From Burkholderiaceae bacterium (GTDB taxonomy: Bacteria; Pseudomonadota; Gammaproteobacteria; Burkholderiales; Burkholderiaceae), in NCBI GenBank assembly GCA_947380285.1, contig CANCQD010000044.1:1-17360 (forward strand): a DNA stretch of 17,360 bases, given 5' to 3'. Of the stretch, positions 15,201 through 17,360 are shown one piece after another. The notes beneath the pieces are model-generated. The model ran no database searches. It saw nothing but the letters and a program-made list of their open reading frames with translations, and was not told the origin of the DNA. Positions within the stretch are counted from its first letter, which is position 1, and each line of letters begins with the position of its first letter. The position numbers were made by a program, and so were the translations under genes.

Positions 15201-15818
15201 AGTGTCAGGATCAAAGGCGCGAATTTGCTCAATTTCATCACCAAATAAATCGAGGCGGTAGGGTAGATTGGATCCCATGGGAAATAAATCAAATAAGCCG
15301 CCACGAATGCTGTATTCACCGGGGCGCATGACGGCACTTACGGGATCATAGCCAGCTTGTTGGAGCTGAAGCTTTAAGGCGGCTTCGTTAAGCCTATCTC
15401 CCTGCTTAAAGAAAAAAGTGTGGCCAGATAGAAAATGAGGAGGACCGAGTCTTTGCAAAGCAGTTGTAATTGGGACTAAAACAATGTCGCAACTTCCATT
15501 GAGCAATTCATACAGGGTTGCAAGTCTTTCTGAGACCAAATCTTGATGAGGAGAAAAGTGGTCGTAGGGAAGAATCTCCCAATCGGGGAGCAACCTGGTT
15601 TTTAATTGCGGTGCAAATGCAGGAATTTCATCTACAAGTCGCTGTGCTTCCTGAGCCTGTGCACAGAAAATCACCATGACCGAAAACTGATTGCGATAGC
15701 GTAAGGCAGTTTGAGCGATTAGAGCTGCATCTGCCGAGCCGATTAGGCCTGAAAAGGTAAAGCGCTGCCCAGCCCGGGGTGCAGGTATAGGGGGTGCTAG
15801 ATTTAATGCGTCAGACAT
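12276..15818 (-). CDS. mfd: Transcription-repair coupling factor Mfd
   Basis: Mfd recognises RNA polymerase stalled at DNA damage, pushes it off with an ATP-driven translocase and recruits UvrA. The 1180 residues are close to the usual 1150. A UvrB-like N-terminal region is followed by the RNA polymerase interaction (CarD-like) domain around 495-560, starting GDPVVHAEHGIGRYQG. Walker A GDVGFGKTE lies near 650-660 and the DEEH box (VDEEHRFGVRQK) near 750. The helicase block RGRVGRSHHQAYAYLL is near 920-935, and the C-terminal TRCF domain covers about 1010-1150. The ATG at 15818 lies nine bases below a perfect TATAAT, which would leave a leader of only about two bases and no ribosome binding site. 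It diverges from ispD by 23 bp and is followed by serB. Confidence 0.97.
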   Translation of the reverse strand: MSDALNLAPPIPAPRAGQRFTFSGLIGSADAALIAQTALRYRNQFSVMVIFCAQAQEAQRLVDEIPAFAPQLKTRLLPDWEILPYDHFSPHQDLVSERLATLYELLNGSCDIVLVPITTALQRLGPPHFLSGHTFFFKQGDRLNEAALKLQLQQAGYDPVSAVMRPGEYSIRGGLFDLFPMGSNLPYRLDLFGDEIEQIRAFDPDTQRSLYPVKEIRLLPGHEFPFDDASRTAFRGRWREVFEGDPSRCSIYKDANLGIPSAGIESYLPLFFEERSNLFDYFPRSGGPVWLVSIGDVEETIKGFWKDTLTRYEFLKHDLDRPILSPKELFLDVDEFFTTSKPYARLTLEKDATEKSQFLAVPDIAVHRRDADPINLLRKVVASEKVRVLVCSDSAGRKESIRQLFDESNSVASQDGKPLYPLKPEGFDSIAEFIKSNSLFGLVTAPLFNGFSWPAENLLVITEAELFTTTARQRRKGKANESADPDMLFKDLSELKIGDPVVHAEHGIGRYQGLVLLNLAPPKEAPIFEEFLHLQYSGQATLYVPVQQLQMVTRYAGSDPDSAPLHQLGSGQWDKAKRKAAQQIRDTAAELLALYAARAIRKGHAFEFSAHDYAAFAESFGFEETPDQANAIAAVIGDMTSGTPMDRLVCGDVGFGKTEVALRASFVAVMGGKQVAILAPTTLLAEQHVATWKDRFADWPVRIVELSRFKTTKEINAALEAIAKGEADIIIGTHKLLSKETRFANLGLVIVDEEHRFGVRQKDALKALRAEVDILTLTATPIPRTLGMAMEGLRELSIIATAPQKRLAIKTFVRREGDGIIREAVLREIKRGGQVYFLHNEVETIQNRKHALQELIPEASISVAHGQMHERELESVMREFVTQRTNILLCTTIIETGIDVPTANTIIMHRADKFGLAQLHQLRGRVGRSHHQAYAYLLVPDPEALSKQAQLRLNAIQAMEELGSGFYLAMHDLEIRGAGEVLGDKQSGEIHEIGFQLYTEMLNRAVKSLRSGKEPDLLSPLQATTDVNLGVPALLPEDYCPDVHERLSLYKRFAGTNDFSELMGLREELVDRFGDLPDQAKSFYETHRLRLEMTGFGIKKIDATPASIQIQFIPNPPIDPMKIIQLIQSSKFIQLNGQDKLKVLPQKERDFEKLEQRLDAIRNILRRLNESAVLSTAKAS

Positions 15819-15826
15819 CTGCGCTC

Positions 15827-15855
15827 ATTATAGAATCAGGCATGGATTCTGGAAA
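15827..15855 (-). promoter_or_regulatory. Candidate mfd promoter, near-leaderless
   Basis: On the minus strand TTTCCA (15855-15850, four of six matches) and TATAAT (15832-15827, perfect) are separated by 17 bp. The expected transcription start is about two bases before the mfd ATG. The -35 lies inside the first codons of ispD. Confidence 0.55.
15831..15836 (+). promoter_or_regulatory. Candidate ispD -10 box overlapping the mfd -10
   Basis: TAGAAT (15831-15836, five of six matches) ends five bases before the ispD ATG at 15842, so transcription would begin at or next to the start codon. It shares two bases with the mfd TATAAT on the other strand. No good -35 is seen at 15807-15814. Confidence 0.4.
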
Positions 15856-16591
15856 TCAATCTAATCAAAAGTGTCATGCATTACTCCCGACAGCAGGCAC
15901 GGGCTCGCGTCTGGGCGGAGAATTGCCCAAACAGTTTCAAGAGTTGTCTGGTAAGCCTATGCTCTCTTATGCTTTAGAAGCATTTAAGAAGACCCCGCAG
16001 ATTGACTCTATTTGGGTCGGAGTGAGCCCAGGTTTTATCGAACATCCCATATTGCAGGCTATCGCTAAAACTGGGACAAATATTCAGGTAGTTCCAACGG
16101 GCGGCCCAACCCGTCAGGAAACAGTCCGAAATACTTTGGCTGCAATGATGAAGTCTGGCATTGATGAAGATGACTGGATATTGGTCCATGATGCAGCCCG
16201 TCCAGGAATTACTCCTTCACTTATTGAGAAGTTAATTGACTCAGTACAAAGATCAAATACTGGCGGTATCTTGGCTGTTCCATTGGCCGATACCCTAAAG
16301 CAGGCGAATCTTGACTCAGCAGTTGCTGGAAATATCCCGCATTCCGAGAGAACGATTCCACGCGAGCATCTTTGGCAAGCACAAACGCCCCAGATGTTTG
16401 GTTTAAAGCAGTTGCATGAAGCACTTGAGAATGCTATCCGTCTTGAAGCTGATATCACCGATGAGGCTAGTGCAATCGAATTAGCGGGGGCTAAACCTCT
16501 GTTAATAGAGGGTGCTGCACGTAATTTTAAGGTGACTCACCCAGCAGATTGGGAATTAATGCAACTGCTTTTAAGTTCAAGCGTTAAATGA
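15842..16591 (+). CDS. ispD: 2-C-methyl-D-erythritol 4-phosphate cytidylyltransferase
   Basis: IspD joins CTP to 2-C-methyl-erythritol 4-phosphate, the third step of the non-mevalonate isoprenoid pathway. The 249-residue protein has the nucleotide-binding loop [13 protein letters not shown] with R23 and K30 (LPKQ), the signature VHDAARP with D117, TDEASAIE, and the C-terminal KVTHPADW with K230. In-frame GTG and ATG codons at 15794 and 15806 would extend it across the mfd start without a ribosome binding site, so 15842 is preferred; it leaves an 11-residue lead before the core. There is no Shine-Dalgarno sequence at 15842 either, which fits the leaderless interpretation. An inverted repeat (15832-15837 with 15845-15850) surrounds the start codon. 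ispF follows with a 4-base overlap. Confidence 0.94.
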   Translation: MDSGNQSNQKCHALLPTAGTGSRLGGELPKQFQELSGKPMLSYALEAFKKTPQIDSIWVGVSPGFIEHPILQAIAKTGTNIQVVPTGGPTRQETVRNTLAAMMKSGIDEDDWILVHDAARPGITPSLIEKLIDSVQRSNTGGILAVPLADTLKQANLDSAVAGNIPHSERTIPREHLWQAQTPQMFGLKQLHEALENAIRLEADITDEASAIELAGAKPLLIEGAARNFKVTHPADWELMQLLLSSSVK

Positions 16592-17109
16592 ATGAGAGCT
16601 CCAATATGACTCAAAGCAATCCCCATATTCCGCAATTTCGTATTGGCCAGGGTTACGATGTACACGCACTAGTTTCTGACCGAAAGCTGATTCTGGGAGG
16701 CGTCCATGTGCCCTTTGAAAAGGGCCTATTAGGACATTCTGATGCCGATGCCTTATTGCATGCCTTAACAGACGCCTTATTGGGCGCTGCAGGCTTAAAT
16801 GATATTGGGCAGCTATTTCCGGATACAGACCCTCAATTTAAGGATATGGATAGTCGAATACTCCTCCGGGCGGCTTTGCAAAAAATTCAGGCAGCAGGAT
16901 TTCAGATCGGGAATGTGGATGCCACCATCATTTGCCAGAAGCCCAAATTAGCGGATTTTTTACCAGAAATGGTCCGTAATATTGCAGCCGATTTGGCTGT
17001 GACCCCTAGCCACGTCAATCTCAAGGCCAAGACCAATGAATCGCTGGGCCATTTAGGCAGGGGCGAGGGCGTCGCTGTCCATGCGGTAGCTTTGCTCTAC
17101 AAGGCCTAA
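16588..17109 (+). CDS. ispF: 2-C-methyl-D-erythritol 2,4-cyclodiphosphate synthase
   Basis: IspF cyclises the CDP-ME 2-phosphate intermediate with release of CMP, two steps after IspD in the same pathway. Counting from 16588 the protein has 173 residues; the metal ligands are D24 and H26 (GQGYDVHAL) and H58 (SDADALLHA). The C-terminal block [18 protein letters not shown] is also diagnostic. The first ATG overlaps the ispD stop (ATGA) but has no ribosome binding site. An alternative ATG at 16606 has GAGAG seven bases upstream and gives 167 residues, nearer the usual 160. Either start keeps the whole enzyme, whose core begins at [10 protein letters not shown]. Adjacent ispD and ispF are common in proteobacteria. 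Confidence 0.95.
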   Translation: MNESSNMTQSNPHIPQFRIGQGYDVHALVSDRKLILGGVHVPFEKGLLGHSDADALLHALTDALLGAAGLNDIGQLFPDTDPQFKDMDSRILLRAALQKIQAAGFQIGNVDATIICQKPKLADFLPEMVRNIAADLAVTPSHVNLKAKTNESLGHLGRGEGVAVHAVALLYKA

Positions 17110-17135
17110 AAGATCCTCTAAAACCCTAGGCATTG

Positions 17136-17141
17136 TAGAAT
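17136..17141 (+). promoter_or_regulatory. Possible -10 box for tRNA-Leu
   Basis: TAGAAT in the 78-bp gap between ispF and the tRNA matches the -10 consensus at five of six positions and would start a precursor about 40 bases before the mature 5' end. No acceptable -35 is present, and readthrough from ispF is an alternative. Confidence 0.25.
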
Positions 17142-17187
17142 TACGGTCTTTAGAGTGAAGTCTAGGCTTGGCAGTTTGCGGATATTC

Positions 17188-17274
17188 GCGAGGATGGCGA
17201 AATTGGTAGACGCACCAGGTTTAGGTCCTGACGCCAGAAATGGTGTGGGGGTTCGAGTCCCCCTCCTCGCACCA
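17188..17274 (+). tRNA. tRNA-Leu (anticodon UAG)
   Basis: The 87-base gene folds as a class II tRNA. The acceptor stem GCGAGGA (17188-17194) pairs with TCCTCGC (17264-17270), followed by A and an encoded CCA (17272-17274). The anticodon loop TTTAGGT (17220-17226) carries TAG at 17222-17224 after the invariant T, which reads CUN leucine codons. The T stem is GGGGG/CCCCC around TTCGAGT, and a long variable arm lies between 17232 and 17246. The sequence GGCGAAATTGGTAGACGCA is the standard leucine D-arm. tRNA-Leu directly upstream of tig is, as I recall, common in Burkholderiales. Confidence 0.97.
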
Positions 17275-17331
17275 CAAGATTGCTACTTGGCTTGGACTTC
17301 ACATTTCCAGATCTTCAATTAAGAGACGAGA

Positions 17332-17360
17332 ATGGCTGTGCAGATAGAAAATTTAGGTTC
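17332..17360 (+). CDS. tig: Start of trigger factor (partial)
   Basis: Only the first nine and a half codons are in the window (MAVQIENLG). They resemble the start of betaproteobacterial trigger factor, where the ENLG sequence near the N-terminus is typical; this ribosome-bound chaperone folds nascent chains. AAGAGACGAG precedes the ATG as a purine-rich ribosome binding region. The position after tRNA-Leu supports the call, but the visible sequence is very short. Confidence 0.65.

Noticed and set aside
15794..15841. Upstream GTG and ATG starts extending ispD by up to 16 residues over the mfd start
   Set aside because: No ribosome binding site, the extension does not resemble IspD, and it overlaps mfd coding sequence; the ATG at 15842 is better.
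17116..17155. CTCTAAA/TTTAGAG inverted repeat after ispF as a terminator
   Set aside because: The stem is seven mostly A/T pairs with a 26-base loop and no T tract, too weak to call.
17126..17174. Imperfect direct repeat CTAGGCATTG and CTAGGCTTGG before tRNA-Leu, considered as an attachment site
   Set aside because: The copies are short and imperfect, lie upstream of the tRNA and not at its 3' end, and no integrase is nearby.
17275..17331. TTGGAC-N17-TCAATT as a tig promoter
   Set aside because: Both boxes match only three of six bases; transcription through from the tRNA is as likely.
1..17360. Mobile elements, CRISPR arrays, defence systems or a novel accessory cluster
   Set aside because: Apart from the unidentified fragment at 1-189, every gene is a recognised core function, the coding density is high, and I saw no terminal repeats, regularly spaced repeats or clusters of unknown genes.

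Overview
The window reads as an ordinary chromosomal housekeeping segment of a betaproteobacterium in the family Burkholderiaceae, most likely Polynucleobacter or a close relative. The basis is protein-level resemblance to Cupriavidus/Ralstonia homologues recalled from memory (PhaB, PhaR and BktB align almost residue for residue), the gene order (pgeF next to phaC; phaR, rimO and bktB together; serB-mfd divergent from ispD-ispF; tRNA-Leu before tig), a base composition well below that of Cupriavidus, and very short intergenic gaps. No database search was possible, so the genus is an inference. I see no insertion sequences, prophage genes, CRISPR arrays, toxin-antitoxin pairs or other accessory cargo, and no stretch over about 120 bases lacks a gene.

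Layout from left to right. Positions 1-189 hold the end of an unrecognised plus-strand gene. lplT (lysophospholipid transporter, minus) and alr (alanine racemase, plus) diverge from a 49-bp gap. alr converges on bamD (minus) across a clear bidirectional terminator. bamD and rluD diverge with 5' ends that touch or overlap, and rluD overlaps pgeF by an ATGA. Then comes the polyhydroxybutyrate locus: phaC and phaB, a 118-bp gap rich in TTGC/TGCAG motifs, phaR, and rimO two bases later. After a 91-bp gap with palindromes comes a BktB-type thiolase. serB and mfd are on the minus strand and converge on bktB. mfd diverges from ispD through a 23-bp gap, and ispD overlaps ispF by an ATGA. The window ends with tRNA-Leu(UAG) and the first codons of trigger factor (tig).

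How the genes work together. BktB (acyl-CoA condensation), PhaB (acetoacetyl-CoA reduction) and PhaC (polymerisation) form a complete short-chain PHA pathway, with PhaR as its probable sensor and repressor. The phaA thiolase gene that sits between phaC and phaB in Cupriavidus necator is absent, so BktB is the only thiolase visible here. The rest is cell envelope (lplT, alr, bamD, pgeF), ribosome and translation (rluD, rimO, tRNA-Leu, tig), DNA repair (mfd), serine synthesis (serB) and isoprenoid precursors (ispD, ispF).

I did not find a convincing undescribed system. The points most worth checking are regulatory: two divergent gene pairs whose candidate -10 boxes overlap and whose start codons sit where transcription should begin (possible leaderless mRNAs), the TTGC/TGCAG cluster before phaR, and the palindrome plus one-helical-turn direct repeat before bktB.
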